A stretch of DNA of 64,000 bases from Ruegeria marisrubri (GTDB lineage Bacteria > Pseudomonadota > Alphaproteobacteria > Rhodobacterales > Rhodobacteraceae): assembly GCF_001507595.1 (NCBI RefSeq), contig NZ_LQBQ01000001.1:124001-188000 (forward strand), read 5' to 3'. Both the position numbers and the translations under genes were made by a program. Positions 35,328-44,404 of the stretch are shown here, piece by piece. Below the pieces are notes generated by a model. The model worked only from the letters and a program-made list of their open reading frames with translations. It was not told the DNA's origin and did no database searches. Position 1 is the stretch's first letter. Each line of letters opens with the position of its first letter.

Positions 35328-36071
35328 TCAAATCCCGCGCTTTTTCAGCAGATATATGTCCATGATCCAGCCGTGATCGGCGCGCGCCCTGGTCCTTGTT
35401 TCGACGATTTCTTCGGCCACGTCCCCAAGTGGGCCGCTGATCAGGATCTCTTCCTTCATGCCGACATAGGCGCCCCACCAGATGTCATAATCGCCCATGT
35501 CGAGGCTTTGGAACGAGCATTCCCCATCCAGCATGACGGCCACCTTGCCGAGGTTTTCGGGCCAGCCTTCCTCGCGGATTCGCCGGCCGGTGGTGACGAG
35601 GTAGGGGGCCCCGATGTCATTTATCGGAATGGCATGGGCTGCCGTCAGGGCCTGCAATGCGGTGATGCCGGGGATGACCCGCGTCTTGGGCTGCGGGTTC
35701 AGGCGTGACGCGATTCGCAGCGAACTGTCATAGAGCGACGGGTCACCCCAGATCAGCAGCGCCACCTGCGTTGCCTCGGGATGGGAGGCAATCGCTTCTT
35801 GCCAGCGGACGGCGATGGCATCGTGCCATTCGTCCACGCCACGCAGGTATCCGTCATCCGAGCGGCGCCTGGGAATGTCGAAATAGGCGATCCGGGGCGG
35901 CGTTTCGGTGACTTGTGCGATGATCTCTTCGCGCAGACCGGCCAGATCGGCCTTGTTTTCTCCCTTGCGGGGAATCAGGATCAGGTCCGCCTCACGGATT
36001 GCCCTTGCGCCCTGGAAGGTCACGTGGTCCGGGTTGCCGGTGCCGATCCCGATCAGGCTCAGCTCATACAT
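35328..36071 (-). CDS. cobF: Precorrin-6A synthase (deacetylating)
   Basis: 247 residues from MYELSLIGIGTGNPDHVTFQG. SAM-dependent C1-methyltransferase of the aerobic corrin pathway, converting precorrin-5 to precorrin-6A with release of acetate. Tetrapyrrole-methylase features: IGIGTGNPDHVT and VALLIWGDPSLYDS, with VIPGITALQAL. CobF is restricted to the aerobic route. It is the last gene of the minus-strand cobL-E-M-B-A-F run and overlaps cobA by eight bases. Confidence 0.94.
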   Translation of the reverse strand: MYELSLIGIGTGNPDHVTFQGARAIREADLILIPRKGENKADLAGLREEIIAQVTETPPRIAYFDIPRRRSDDGYLRGVDEWHDAIAVRWQEAIASHPEATQVALLIWGDPSLYDSSLRIASRLNPQPKTRVIPGITALQALTAAHAIPINDIGAPYLVTTGRRIREEGWPENLGKVAVMLDGECSFQSLDMGDYDIWWGAYVGMKEEILISGPLGDVAEEIVETRTRARADHGWIMDIYLLKKRGI

Positions 36072-36792
36072 CCTCGAACTCCGCCAGCGGGCCATAGAGG
36101 ATCAGGGCCGGGGTGCTGGCGATCTGGCCTTCCAGCCGGTCTGCCAAATCGCCGATGGTCGAGCGCACCAGCAGCTGTTCGGGCGTCGAGACCGCCTCGG
36201 CCAGCAGCGCAGGCGTGTCGGCGGACAAACCGTGCGCCACCAGCAGCTTGACGAACTGCCCGAAGGTGCGCTTGCCCATGAAAACCACGGTCGTCGCCTC
36301 GGGGTCGGCCAGCGCCGCCATGTTGAGGTTGTCGGGCAGCTTGCCGGTGACGTCGTGACCGGTGACGAACTGCACGCGTCGCGCCGTCAGGCGTCGGGTC
36401 AGGGGAATACCCGCCGCGGCGGCCGCGGCGCAGGCCGAGGGAACGCCGGGGATGATCTCGAACTCGATGCCGGCCTCACGCAGGGCGGTCAGTTCTTCCT
36501 CGAGTCGGCCGAACATGCCGCTGTCGCCGGATTTCAGCCGCACCACCCGCGCGCCGGTCCGGGCATAGTCGACCAACAGCTTGCTGACATATTCCTGCTT
36601 GGGCGAGGGGCGGCCGGCCCGTTTTCCGACGCCGACCAGATCGGCATCCTCGCGCGCGTGGCCCAGGATCGGGCCGCTGCTGAGATCGTCGAACAGCACC
36701 GCATCGGCCCTTTGCAGGCGGTCCACCGCCTTGAGTGTCAACAGTTCCGGGTCGCCCGGACCCGATCCGACGAATGAAACGAAGCCGGTCAT
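36064..36792 (-). CDS. cobA: Uroporphyrinogen-III C-methyltransferase
   Basis: 242 residues, the length of stand-alone CobA rather than the fused CysG. Motifs: FVGSGPGDPELLTLKAVDRLQ at the N-terminus, VVRLKSGDSGMFGR and IPGVPSACAAAAAAGIPLTRR. It methylates uroporphyrinogen III at C2 and C7 with SAM to precorrin-2, the branch point to B12. Its start overlaps the cobB stop by four bases. A role in siroheme is not excluded but the operon points to B12. Confidence 0.95.
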   Translation of the reverse strand: MTGFVSFVGSGPGDPELLTLKAVDRLQRADAVLFDDLSSGPILGHAREDADLVGVGKRAGRPSPKQEYVSKLLVDYARTGARVVRLKSGDSGMFGRLEEELTALREAGIEFEIIPGVPSACAAAAAAGIPLTRRLTARRVQFVTGHDVTGKLPDNLNMAALADPEATTVVFMGKRTFGQFVKLLVAHGLSADTPALLAEAVSTPEQLLVRSTIGDLADRLEGQIASTPALILYGPLAEFEDV

Positions 36793-38105
36793 GAGGTGGC
36801 CTCCGCAATCAGGTGAAAGAAGGTGCCCGAGACATGACCGCGCACCGAGCCGGTTTCCGGGACATCCGCCCCTTCGGCATCGAGCACGCGCGCCAGCGGC
36901 GCATCGGGCTGTTCGAGAATGGTCGAGTAGTGGAACTCGTGGCCGCGCAGAACCGCGCCGGCGGCGTGACCGGGCATCGGCGCCTCGAGATGCGCCTTGC
37001 GGTAGCCCAGGTGAAACTTGCGCTTTTCATAAGAGGTGACGAGGCCCAGCAATCCGGCCATGCGGTGGCGCACCCCGTCCTTGTCGATCAGCGCCTCGCC
37101 AAGGGCCATGTAGCCGCCGCATTCTCCGTGAACGGGTTTGGTTTCGGCGTGCTTGCGAAGGCCGCTCATGAAGGTCTCGGCCGCCGCCAGCCTGCCCGCG
37201 TGCAACTCGGGATAGCCGCCCGGCAGCCAGACCAGATCCGCGTCGGGCGAGGGGGCCTCGTCGGCCAGCGGCGAAAATGGCAGCAATTCGGCCCCGGCTG
37301 CGCGCCAGCCTTCCAGAAGGTGCGGATAGGTAAAGGAAAAGGCCGCGTCCCGTGCCAGCGCGATCCGTTGCGCCGGGGGGCGCGGCAGCGCGGCCGACGA
37401 CGGCCCCATGGGGCCCGAGGAGGCCGCCCGTTTGATCGCCTCCAGATCCACATGTTCGCGCAGAAAGGCCGCGTATCCGGCAATCGCGCTTTCCAGATCG
37501 GGATGCTCGACCGCCTGGATCAGGCCCAGATGCCGCTCGGGCAGGGTCAGGTCGCCGCGCCGGGGCAGCACGCCCAGAACCGGCAGGCCCGCGCGCTCCA
37601 TCCCCAGCCGGGTCAGACGTTCGTGGCGTGGACTGGCGCAGCGGTTCAGGATCACGCCCGCAAAGGGCAGGTCGGGGTTGTACATGCGGAACCCCAGCGC
37701 CGTGGCCGCGGCCGATTGCGCCTGACCGCCCACGTCCAGCACCAGAACCACCGGCCAGCCCATGCGCAGCGCGGTTTCGGCGCTGGACCCGTGGCCCAGT
37801 TCGCCCGGCTTGGCAACGCCGTCGAACAGGCCCATCGACCCTTCGGCGACAACGATGTCGGCCCCCGCCGCCTGCGCCGCAATCGCTCCCACCAGATCTT
37901 CGTTCATCGCCCAGCTGTCGAGGTTGAACGAAGCCCGTCCCGCCGCCGCCCGGTGAAAGGCCGGGTCGATGTAGTCTGGTCCGCTCTTGAACGGCTGCAC
38001 GGTCAGCCCGTCCTCGGTCAGCGCGCGCAGCAGGCCCAGCATGACCGTGGTCTTGCCGGTGCCCGACGACGGGGCCGAGATCAGGACACCCGGTGGATTA
38101 GTCAT
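36789..38105 (-). CDS. cobB: Hydrogenobyrinate a,c-diamide synthase
   Basis: 438 residues from the ATG at 38105 (GGAG eight bases upstream; an ATG at 38111 is also possible). The N-terminal ATP-binding domain has [20 protein letters not shown] and the Mg site [13 protein letters not shown]. The C-terminal class-I glutamine amidotransferase domain has [14 protein letters not shown], with the nucleophilic Cys, and HEFHYST. It amidates the a and c side chains of hydrogenobyrinic acid. Overlaps cobM and cobA. Confidence 0.95.
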   Translation of the reverse strand: MTNPPGVLISAPSSGTGKTTVMLGLLRALTEDGLTVQPFKSGPDYIDPAFHRAAAGRASFNLDSWAMNEDLVGAIAAQAAGADIVVAEGSMGLFDGVAKPGELGHGSSAETALRMGWPVVLVLDVGGQAQSAAATALGFRMYNPDLPFAGVILNRCASPRHERLTRLGMERAGLPVLGVLPRRGDLTLPERHLGLIQAVEHPDLESAIAGYAAFLREHVDLEAIKRAASSGPMGPSSAALPRPPAQRIALARDAAFSFTYPHLLEGWRAAGAELLPFSPLADEAPSPDADLVWLPGGYPELHAGRLAAAETFMSGLRKHAETKPVHGECGGYMALGEALIDKDGVRHRMAGLLGLVTSYEKRKFHLGYRKAHLEAPMPGHAAGAVLRGHEFHYSTILEQPDAPLARVLDAEGADVPETGSVRGHVSGTFFHLIAEATS

Positions 38106-38892
38106 CGCCATGGCTCCAGCTCGACCACGGGCTGTCGGCGCTTTGCGGGCGATAGCGACGGTCGTATGTCTTTGAATAGAGACAGCTTTCGTCGAAACCC
38201 TCTCCGGTCAGTGCGGGGCCGACCATGATCAGGGCGGTGCGCGAGATGCTGTCGTCCAGTTCGTCCTTCAGTGTCGCCAGCGTGGCGCGGATGATCCGTT
38301 CGTCGGGCCAGCTGGCGCGATAGACCACGGCCACCGGGCAATCCGCGCCATAGGCCGGGGTCAGGTCGGCAATCACCTTGTCCAGATTTCCGATCGACAG
38401 GTGAATGGCCAGCGTCGCGCCGGTGCGGGCGAAATTTTCCAGCGTTTCACCCTCGGGCATCGACGAGGCGCGCCCCGGCGTGCGGGTCAGAACCACCGAC
38501 TGCGCCAGACCGGGCAGGGTCAGCTCGGTGCCCAGAGCGGCAGCGGCGGCCGCGAAGGAAGGCACGCCGGGCGTGACGCTCACGGGAATGCCTTCGGCCT
38601 TGAGACGGCGGATCTGCTCGCCCATCGCCGACCAGACCGACAGGTCGCCCGAATGCAGGCGGGCGACGTCGTGGCCGGCCTCGTGCGCAGCCTTGATCTC
38701 GGCAATGATCTGGTCGAGATCCATCGGCGCGGTATTCACGATCCGGGCGCCTTCGGGGCAGTGGCTCAGGATCTCTTCGGGCACCAGCGACCCGGCATAT
38801 AGGCAGACCGGGCAGGACGCGATGATGTCGCGCCCGCGCAGGGTCAGCAGGTCGGCGGCGCCCGGTCCGGCGCCGATGAAGTGAACGGTCAT
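38098..38892 (-). CDS. cobM: Precorrin-4 C11-methyltransferase
   Basis: 264 residues. Signature stretches are [49 protein letters not shown] and [22 protein letters not shown]. It methylates precorrin-4 at C11 with SAM to give precorrin-5. The C-terminus adds the conserved YDRRYRP-like tail. Overlaps cobE by four bases and cobB by eight. Confidence 0.96.
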   Translation of the reverse strand: MTVHFIGAGPGAADLLTLRGRDIIASCPVCLYAGSLVPEEILSHCPEGARIVNTAPMDLDQIIAEIKAAHEAGHDVARLHSGDLSVWSAMGEQIRRLKAEGIPVSVTPGVPSFAAAAAALGTELTLPGLAQSVVLTRTPGRASSMPEGETLENFARTGATLAIHLSIGNLDKVIADLTPAYGADCPVAVVYRASWPDERIIRATLATLKDELDDSISRTALIMVGPALTGEGFDESCLYSKTYDRRYRPQSADSPWSSWSHGDD

Positions 38893-39257
38893 GTCTGTCC
38901 TCCGATGGCGACCGCGCAGGTGGCCCGGCGGTCGGTCGAGATATGTCGGGTGGAAACCAGCCGCGCGCCTTCGCCGGCGGCGGCCAAAGCTGCGGCCTCG
39001 GCCACGCTGCCGGCGCCGCGTTCGGTGAGGCTGCGCGCGGAATGGGTGAGCGGGTTGGCCGCTTCGAGTGCTGCCTGCGAGACCGGGTGGACCGGCAGTT
39101 GCAGACGCGCGGCCAGATCGGCAAAGGCCGGATGCGTGGCCTTGTCCTCGACCGTCGCCAGCGCTGTGACGGCCTGTCCTTCGCTCGCGGCAAGGTAAGC
39201 CTCGTGCAGGCTCTGCCCCGTGGCCGTCGTGGAAAATCCGAAACCCGCGACGATCAT
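38889..39257 (-). CDS. cobE: Cobalamin biosynthesis protein CobE (CbiG C-terminal domain family)
   Basis: 122 residues from [17 protein letters not shown]. Small stand-alone version of the CbiG C-terminal domain, with AAYLAASE-like helix and a central [16 protein letters not shown], then a Gly/Ser-rich loop [18 protein letters not shown]. The precise function of CobE is not firmly established, but it is regularly encoded in cob operons. Overlaps cobL and cobM by four bases on either side. Confidence 0.9.
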   Translation of the reverse strand: MIVAGFGFSTTATGQSLHEAYLAASEGQAVTALATVEDKATHPAFADLAARLQLPVHPVSQAALEAANPLTHSARSLTERGAGSVAEAAALAAAGEGARLVSTRHISTDRRATCAVAIGGQT

Positions 39258-40453
39258 AGGGTGACGCTCCACTGCACGACCGGATAGGCCGATTTCCAGC
39301 CGCGCCGGGGGCCGAGGGGTGCAGCCTGCGCCAGCTCGATCCGCAACAGGTCGCCGCCCAGCTTTTCGTGCCACACGGCCAGCAGCGCTTCGCTTTCCAG
39401 CGTCACCGCATTCGCCACCAAGCGCGTTCCCGCATTCAGATGGGCCGAAAGCCATTCCAGCAGCGCATTGCTCAGGCCGCCGCCGATGAACACCACATCC
39501 GGCAGGCGCAGCCCGCCCAGAGCCTCGGGCGCTTGCCCATGAATGACCTCCAGCCGGTCCTGCCCTAGCGCATCGGCATTGCGGCGGATGCGCTCGGCCC
39601 GGTCGGCGCGGGGCTCGATGGCGGTGGCGGTCAGGGACGGATCGCAGGCCAGCCATTCGATGCCGATCGAGCCGGTCCCGCCCCCGATATCCCACAGGTG
39701 TTCACCCCTCTGCGGCGCCAGCGCCGACAGGGTCAGCGCCCGCACCGGGCGCTTGGTGATCTGCCCGTCGGTTTCGAAGGTGTCATCCGGCCAGCCGGAT
39801 GCCTTGGGTATGGCAGTGCCATTGCCCGCGACCTCCAGCCCGACGCAAACAGGGTGGGCGATGTCGTCAAACCCCAGATCGGCGGCCTTGCCCGTCCGAA
39901 CCCGCTCGCGCGGACCGCCAAGCGCTTCGAGGACATGCAGTGTGCTGTCCCCGAACCCGAGTTCGGTAAGCCATTCCGCCAAGGCCGCAACCGCCGCACC
40001 GTCGCGCAGCAAAACGATGGCGCGTTGCGATTGCGCCAGATGCGGGCGCAGCCGCGTCAGGGGCGCGGCGTGCAGGCCGAGCGTCAGAGTGCGTTCCAAC
40101 GGCCATGCTAGCCGGGCGGCCGCCAGAGAAAAGGTCGAAGGGCCGGGCAGGGCGGTCCATTCACCGGCGCCGAAATGGCGGGCGATCACGCTGCCCGCGC
40201 CGAACCAGAAGGGATCGCCCGAGGCCAGAACGACCACACGACGCCCCCGATGGCCTTGCAGCAAGGGGATGCCGTCCGAGAAGGGCACGGGCCATTCTAT
40301 CCGTTCCGCATCGCCTTGAGGGATCAGAGACAGGTGGCGGGGCGGACCCATCACCACCTCGGCCCGGTCCAGCACTTGACGGCTTGCGGGCGGCAGGCCA
40401 TCCAGTCCATCTTCGCCCAGTCCCAGAACGGTCAGCCACGGAGCTTCAGACAT
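39254..40453 (-). CDS. cobL: Precorrin-6Y C5,15-methyltransferase (decarboxylating)
   Basis: 399 residues, two domains: a CbiE-like tetrapyrrole methylase ([36 protein letters not shown]) and from about residue 240 a CbiT-like Rossmann methyltransferase ([34 protein letters not shown]). It methylates C5 and C15 and decarboxylates the C12 acetate. RBS AAGAGGTGAGG precedes the start. The start codon shares two bases with that of the divergent cobK, so the cobL promoter and RBS lie inside cobK. Confidence 0.95.
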   Translation of the reverse strand: MSEAPWLTVLGLGEDGLDGLPPASRQVLDRAEVVMGPPRHLSLIPQGDAERIEWPVPFSDGIPLLQGHRGRRVVVLASGDPFWFGAGSVIARHFGAGEWTALPGPSTFSLAAARLAWPLERTLTLGLHAAPLTRLRPHLAQSQRAIVLLRDGAAVAALAEWLTELGFGDSTLHVLEALGGPRERVRTGKAADLGFDDIAHPVCVGLEVAGNGTAIPKASGWPDDTFETDGQITKRPVRALTLSALAPQRGEHLWDIGGGTGSIGIEWLACDPSLTATAIEPRADRAERIRRNADALGQDRLEVIHGQAPEALGGLRLPDVVFIGGGLSNALLEWLSAHLNAGTRLVANAVTLESEALLAVWHEKLGGDLLRIELAQAAPLGPRRGWKSAYPVVQWSVTL

Positions 40454-41201
40454 GCCTCACCTCTTGATTCTCGGCGGCACGACCGAGGCGAACGCATTGT
40501 CCAACGCCCTGGCCGAGCGGGGGGTGAACGCGACCTACTCCTATGCCGGCCGGGTGGACAACCCGCGACCGCAGCCGCTGCCGACCCGGGTCGGCGGTTT
40601 CGGCGGGCCTGTGGGGCTGGCGCGATACATGGTGGAGAATGGCATCACCCATGTCATCGACGCCACGCATCCTTTTGCCGCACAGATGAGCGCGAATGCG
40701 GCGCGCGCCTGTGCCGAGACGGGCACCCCGCTTGCGGCTCTGACACGCCCGGCGTGGGAGGAGGGCGAGGGAGACAACTGGACCCACGTTCCCGACATCC
40801 CCGCCGCGGTTGAAGCCCTGAGTGGCGCCCGCAGGCGCGTCTTTCTTGCCGTCGGCCGGATGCATCTGCAGGACTTCGCCGCCCAGTCGCAGCACCATTA
40901 CCTGCTGCGACTGGTGGACGAGCCCGGCGCGCTGCCGCTGCCCGACCGCGAGGTCGTGGTCTCGCGCGGCCCGTTCACCGTCGAGGGCGACCGGGACCTG
41001 ATGCAACGGCATGGAACCGAGATCGTGGTGTCCAAGAACGCAGGCGGCACCGGCGCGCGGGCCAAGCTGGATGCCGCGCGGGAACTGGGCTTGCCGGTGC
41101 TGATGATCGACCGCCCCGTTCCGCCGCAGCGCACCGAGCTGACAAGCGTGGCGCAGGTTCTGGACTGGCTGGTTCATTCAGGTGTGAACCTCGGCGTGTA
41201 A
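40452..41201 (+). CDS. cobK: Precorrin-6A reductase
   Basis: 249 residues starting [24 protein letters not shown], a dinucleotide-binding motif that cannot be shortened, so the ATG at 40452 is right; GGAG lies eight bases upstream inside cobL. Other marks: YAGRVDNPRPQ, VGGFGGPVGLARYM, VIDATHPFAAQMSANA and SKNAGGTGARAKLDAARELG. It reduces precorrin-6A with NADPH to precorrin-6B. It is the only plus-strand gene in the cob cluster, and its 3' end overlaps cobJ by 28 bases. Confidence 0.95.
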   Translation: MPHLLILGGTTEANALSNALAERGVNATYSYAGRVDNPRPQPLPTRVGGFGGPVGLARYMVENGITHVIDATHPFAAQMSANAARACAETGTPLAALTRPAWEEGEGDNWTHVPDIPAAVEALSGARRRVFLAVGRMHLQDFAAQSQHHYLLRLVDEPGALPLPDREVVVSRGPFTVEGDRDLMQRHGTEIVVSKNAGGTGARAKLDAARELGLPVLMIDRPVPPQRTELTSVAQVLDWLVHSGVNLGV

Positions 41202-41926
41202 ACGATTGGGTTTCCGTTTCTTTCGATGGTCCTGGTGCGCGAGGATCCCACTATGACCATGGTGCGCATGTCAGCCATTTCCGGCGTCGCTTCGGCCAGG
41301 GTCGAGATGTGGATCTCTTCCTCGGGTGTCGAAACCGCTCGCGCGAACAGGATCAGGCGTTCGGGGTCACATTCCTGCCGCAGGATTTCCAGTGTCTTTA
41401 CAAAGCCTTCCGGGCGAGACTTCGAGCGCGGATTGTAAAAGGCCATGGCAAAATCCGCCTGCGCGGCAAGGCGGAGGCGTTTCTCGATCAGCGCCCAGGG
41501 CTTGAGGTTGTCGCTGAGGTTGATGGCGCAGAAGTCATGCCCCAGCGGCGCACCTGCCCGGGCCGATGCCGCCAGCATGGCGGTGATGCCGGGCAGAACC
41601 GAAACCTCCAGATCGCGCCATTCCGCGGGGCCTTTCTCAAGCGCTTCGAACACGGCGGCGGCCATGGCGAAAACGCCGGGATCGCCCGAGGACACCACGA
41701 CTACCCGCTTGCCTTCGGCCGCCATCTGCAACGCGTGCTGCGACCGGTCGATCTCGACCCGGTTGTCGCTGGCGTGCAGCGTCAGCCCCTCGCGTTCGGC
41801 GACGCGGGCGACATAGGGGATGTAACCCACCACGTCGGTCGCCTCGGCCAGCGCCTCGGTCACTTCGGGGGTGATCAGCGCATCGTTGCCCGGCCCCAGA
41901 CCGGCGATCCTGACCCACCCGCTCAT
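41174..41926 (-). CDS. cobJ: Precorrin-3B C17-methyltransferase
   Basis: 250 residues. GWVRIAGLGPGNDALITPEV, VVGYIPYVARV, RVVVVSSGDPGVFAMAAAV and VLPGITAMLAASARAGAPLGHDF are diagnostic. It methylates C17 and contracts the macrocycle ring, giving precorrin-4. Last gene of the riboswitch-led run; the next minus-strand gene, cobL, lies beyond the inverted cobK. Overlaps cobI by four bases. Confidence 0.96.
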   Translation of the reverse strand: MSGWVRIAGLGPGNDALITPEVTEALAEATDVVGYIPYVARVAEREGLTLHASDNRVEIDRSQHALQMAAEGKRVVVVSSGDPGVFAMAAAVFEALEKGPAEWRDLEVSVLPGITAMLAASARAGAPLGHDFCAINLSDNLKPWALIEKRLRLAAQADFAMAFYNPRSKSRPEGFVKTLEILRQECDPERLILFARAVSTPEEEIHISTLAEATPEMADMRTMVIVGSSRTRTIERNGNPIVYTPRFTPE

Positions 41927-42651
41927 GGCCGCCGCCCCTGTCCGTGCACGATGATGATCGAGAAATAGGGTGTGACCTTGTCGCCGGCCTCGCTGAGCTT
42001 GGTGACCGCCTGGTCGGGCATCTGCGCGTATTCCACCAGCCAGGCGCGATCATAGAGACCCGCCGTTTTCAGCGCCCGCTTCACCTTGTCGAAATTGCGC
42101 CCGATCTTCATCACCACCAGCGCGTCGGTCTGCGCCATGCGCGTGGCCAGCGCCTCTTCGGGCAGGGTGCCCATCAGCACCGTCAGAACGTCGTCGCCCC
42201 AGGTGATCGGATCGCCGGTCGCGGTCCAGGCGCCGGACATGCCGGTGATCGCCGGGACGACCTCGACCGGGGCCCGTTCGCGCAGGCGCGAGTAGAGATG
42301 CATGAACGAGCCATAGAAGAACGGGTCGCCTTCGCACAGCACCACCACGTCCTCGCCATTGTCCGACAGCGCCTTGAGCCGCTGCGTGCAGTCCTCGTAG
42401 AACGCGGCCAGAAGCGCGTTGTAACGGGGATCGGTCACCGGGATCTCGGTGGTCACCGGGTATTCCATCGGGATTTCCATGGCCTCGGCCGGGATCATGC
42501 CGTTGACGATCTTGCGGGCCTGACCGGTGCGGCCGGCCTTGCGGAAATAGGCCACGTTCCTGGCACCGCGCAACAGACGGTCGGCCTTGACGCTCATCAG
42601 GTCGGGATCACCGGGGCCGAGCCCCACGCCGTATATTGTTCCCACGTTCAT
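41923..42651 (-). CDS. cobI: Precorrin-2 C20-methyltransferase
   Basis: 242 residues from the ATG at 42651. Motifs: IYGVGLGPGDPDLMSVKADRLL, VVLCEGDPFFYGSFMHLY and VVPAITGMSGAWTATGDP. It adds the C20 methyl group to precorrin-2, giving precorrin-3A. Overlaps cobH and cobJ by four bases. The long upstream frame in the same phase is a shadow of cobH. Confidence 0.95.
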   Translation of the reverse strand: MNVGTIYGVGLGPGDPDLMSVKADRLLRGARNVAYFRKAGRTGQARKIVNGMIPAEAMEIPMEYPVTTEIPVTDPRYNALLAAFYEDCTQRLKALSDNGEDVVVLCEGDPFFYGSFMHLYSRLRERAPVEVVPAITGMSGAWTATGDPITWGDDVLTVLMGTLPEEALATRMAQTDALVVMKIGRNFDKVKRALKTAGLYDRAWLVEYAQMPDQAVTKLSEAGDKVTPYFSIIIVHGQGRRP

Positions 42652-43277
42652 TCCGCCCTGCTTGCGATGGCATTGATGGCCGCCACGGTGATGGCGCTGC
42701 CGCCCAGGCGGCCCTTGACGATGCAGCAGGGCACCGGCTGCGCCTCCCACAGGGCGTCCTTGCTTTCGACCGCGCCGACAAAGCCCACGGGGCAGCCGAT
42801 GATCGCGGCGGGCCGGGGGCAGTCGGGGTCCTCGAGCATGTTCAGCAGGTGGAACAGGGCCGTGGGCGCGTTGCCGATGGCGACCACCGCGCCTTCCAGT
42901 TTCGGCCGCCACAACTCCAGCGCCGCGGCCGAGCGGGTGTTGCCCATCTTCTCGGCCAGCGGGCGCACGCGCTCGTCCTGCAGGGTGCAGATGACCTGAT
43001 TGTCGGCGGGCAGGCGAAAGCGGGTGACGCCTTCGGACACCATCCGCGCGTCGCACAGGATCGGCGCGCCGTTTTCCAGCGCGGTGCGGGCGGTCTGCAC
43101 GAAACCGGGTGAGAAATGGAGGAATTCCTCAAGGCCGACCATGCCCGCCGCATGAATCATCCGAACGGCGACCTGTTCCTCGTCCGCGTCGAACCGGCCC
43201 AAATCCGCTTCGGACCGGATCGTCGCGAAGGATTGCTTGTAGATCGCCGCGCCATCTTTTTCGTATTCATAAGGCAT
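42648..43277 (-). CDS. cobH: Precorrin-8X methylmutase
   Basis: 209 residues, normal length. The central VRMIHAAGMVGLEEFLHFS-type sequence contains the catalytic His of CobH, followed by RTALENGAPILCDARMVSEG and PAAIIGCPVGFVGAVESKD. It moves the C11 methyl to C12 to produce hydrogenobyrinic acid. Its start codon shares one base with the cobG stop (TGATG). Confidence 0.96.
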   Translation of the reverse strand: MPYEYEKDGAAIYKQSFATIRSEADLGRFDADEEQVAVRMIHAAGMVGLEEFLHFSPGFVQTARTALENGAPILCDARMVSEGVTRFRLPADNQVICTLQDERVRPLAEKMGNTRSAAALELWRPKLEGAVVAIGNAPTALFHLLNMLEDPDCPRPAAIIGCPVGFVGAVESKDALWEAQPVPCCIVKGRLGGSAITVAAINAIASRAE

Positions 43278-44404
43278 CAGGTGAGGTCCATGCTCATCAG
43301 TGTTTCCATATCCAGACCGCGCAGGCTGGGTTCATCCCCCGCGCGGCCATTCTTGACAAGATCAAAACGCCCGTCGTTTCCGACGAGGGTCACTTTTGCC
43401 GGGCTCATCCGGGCGCATCCCTTGGCACAGCCCGAGACATGCAGGCTGCCGGACACGCGCGGGGCCAACGCGCGGGCGATGGCGCGGGTCTCGGCCTGAG
43501 CCTGCGGGCAGAATGGCGCGCCGGGGCAGGCGTCGGTGGTCAACAGAGGGTCGGCGCCGTCCGTCACGAAGGCCGGGGCTGGGATCACCGCCCCACCTTC
43601 CAGCAGGAACAGCCGCCAGGGCGTGACGCGCAGGGCGGCGGCGCCCGAGGCCTCGACCAATGCACGCAACTCGGCGGCGGGCAGTTGCCCGAAGGCCGCG
43701 CCGTAGATAGGGCCGATATCGTTGTTGCTGGGTTGTGGCGCCGGTGCCGTGGGGCCGGGGGCGTGGCCCTGCCATTCCTGGGGCAAGTCGTGCACAGCGA
43801 TCAGGCGGGCCATGCGGCGGGTGTCAGAAGTGAAGCGGTCGGAAAACCACCGGGCCAGTTCGATCACGCGGTCGATCGCATCATCTTCGGTCACCAAGCA
43901 GCCGGTCTCGGCCCCGTCGGCACGCAGGATCAGGCCCAAAGGCCCCCGCTCCAGCCGGATGTCGGCCGAGTCGCCGGCCAACAGCCGCGCCACGCCGGTA
44001 TCCACCGCAAAGCCGAACTTGGCGGGAAGGGCGGGCAGATCAACCAGGCGGTCGATCAATGCCTGAGTCAGACGTGCAGTCAGGTCGCCCGGCTGATACA
44101 GCGGCGACACAAGGATGTTGCGCCGGGTCTCAAGGTCAGGTTCGGCATCCAGCAGGTTCAGCGCCGACAGTTCGGCCAGCAGCGCCTGATGGTCGGCCTC
44201 GGCCACGCCGCGCAGTTGCAGGTTGGCGCGGTTGGTCAGGTCGATGGTGCCGTTGCCGAACCGCAGGGCCAGATCGCACAGCCCCAGCGTCTGCGCGGCG
44301 CTCAGCCGGGCCAGACGCGGGCGTACCCGAACCACCAGCCCGTCGCCGGACATCATCGGGCGATGCGCGCCGGGGCACCAGCCCTGAACGACGGGTCTGG
44401 TCAT
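43277..44404 (-). CDS. cobG: Precorrin-3B synthase
   Basis: 375 residues from the ATG at 44404 that overlaps the cobN stop. A nitrite/sulfite-reductase-like iron-sulfur oxygenase: LTNRANLQLRG and TDACPGAPFCPQA, then SGCAKGCARMSPA give the four-cysteine [4Fe-4S] arrangement. It hydroxylates C20 and forms the gamma-lactone with molecular oxygen, which fixes this as the aerobic pathway. Shorter at the N-terminus than the Pseudomonas denitrificans enzyme but with all cluster ligands. Confidence 0.94.
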   Translation of the reverse strand: MTRPVVQGWCPGAHRPMMSGDGLVVRVRPRLARLSAAQTLGLCDLALRFGNGTIDLTNRANLQLRGVAEADHQALLAELSALNLLDAEPDLETRRNILVSPLYQPGDLTARLTQALIDRLVDLPALPAKFGFAVDTGVARLLAGDSADIRLERGPLGLILRADGAETGCLVTEDDAIDRVIELARWFSDRFTSDTRRMARLIAVHDLPQEWQGHAPGPTAPAPQPSNNDIGPIYGAAFGQLPAAELRALVEASGAAALRVTPWRLFLLEGGAVIPAPAFVTDGADPLLTTDACPGAPFCPQAQAETRAIARALAPRVSGSLHVSGCAKGCARMSPAKVTLVGNDGRFDLVKNGRAGDEPSLRGLDMETLMSMDLT

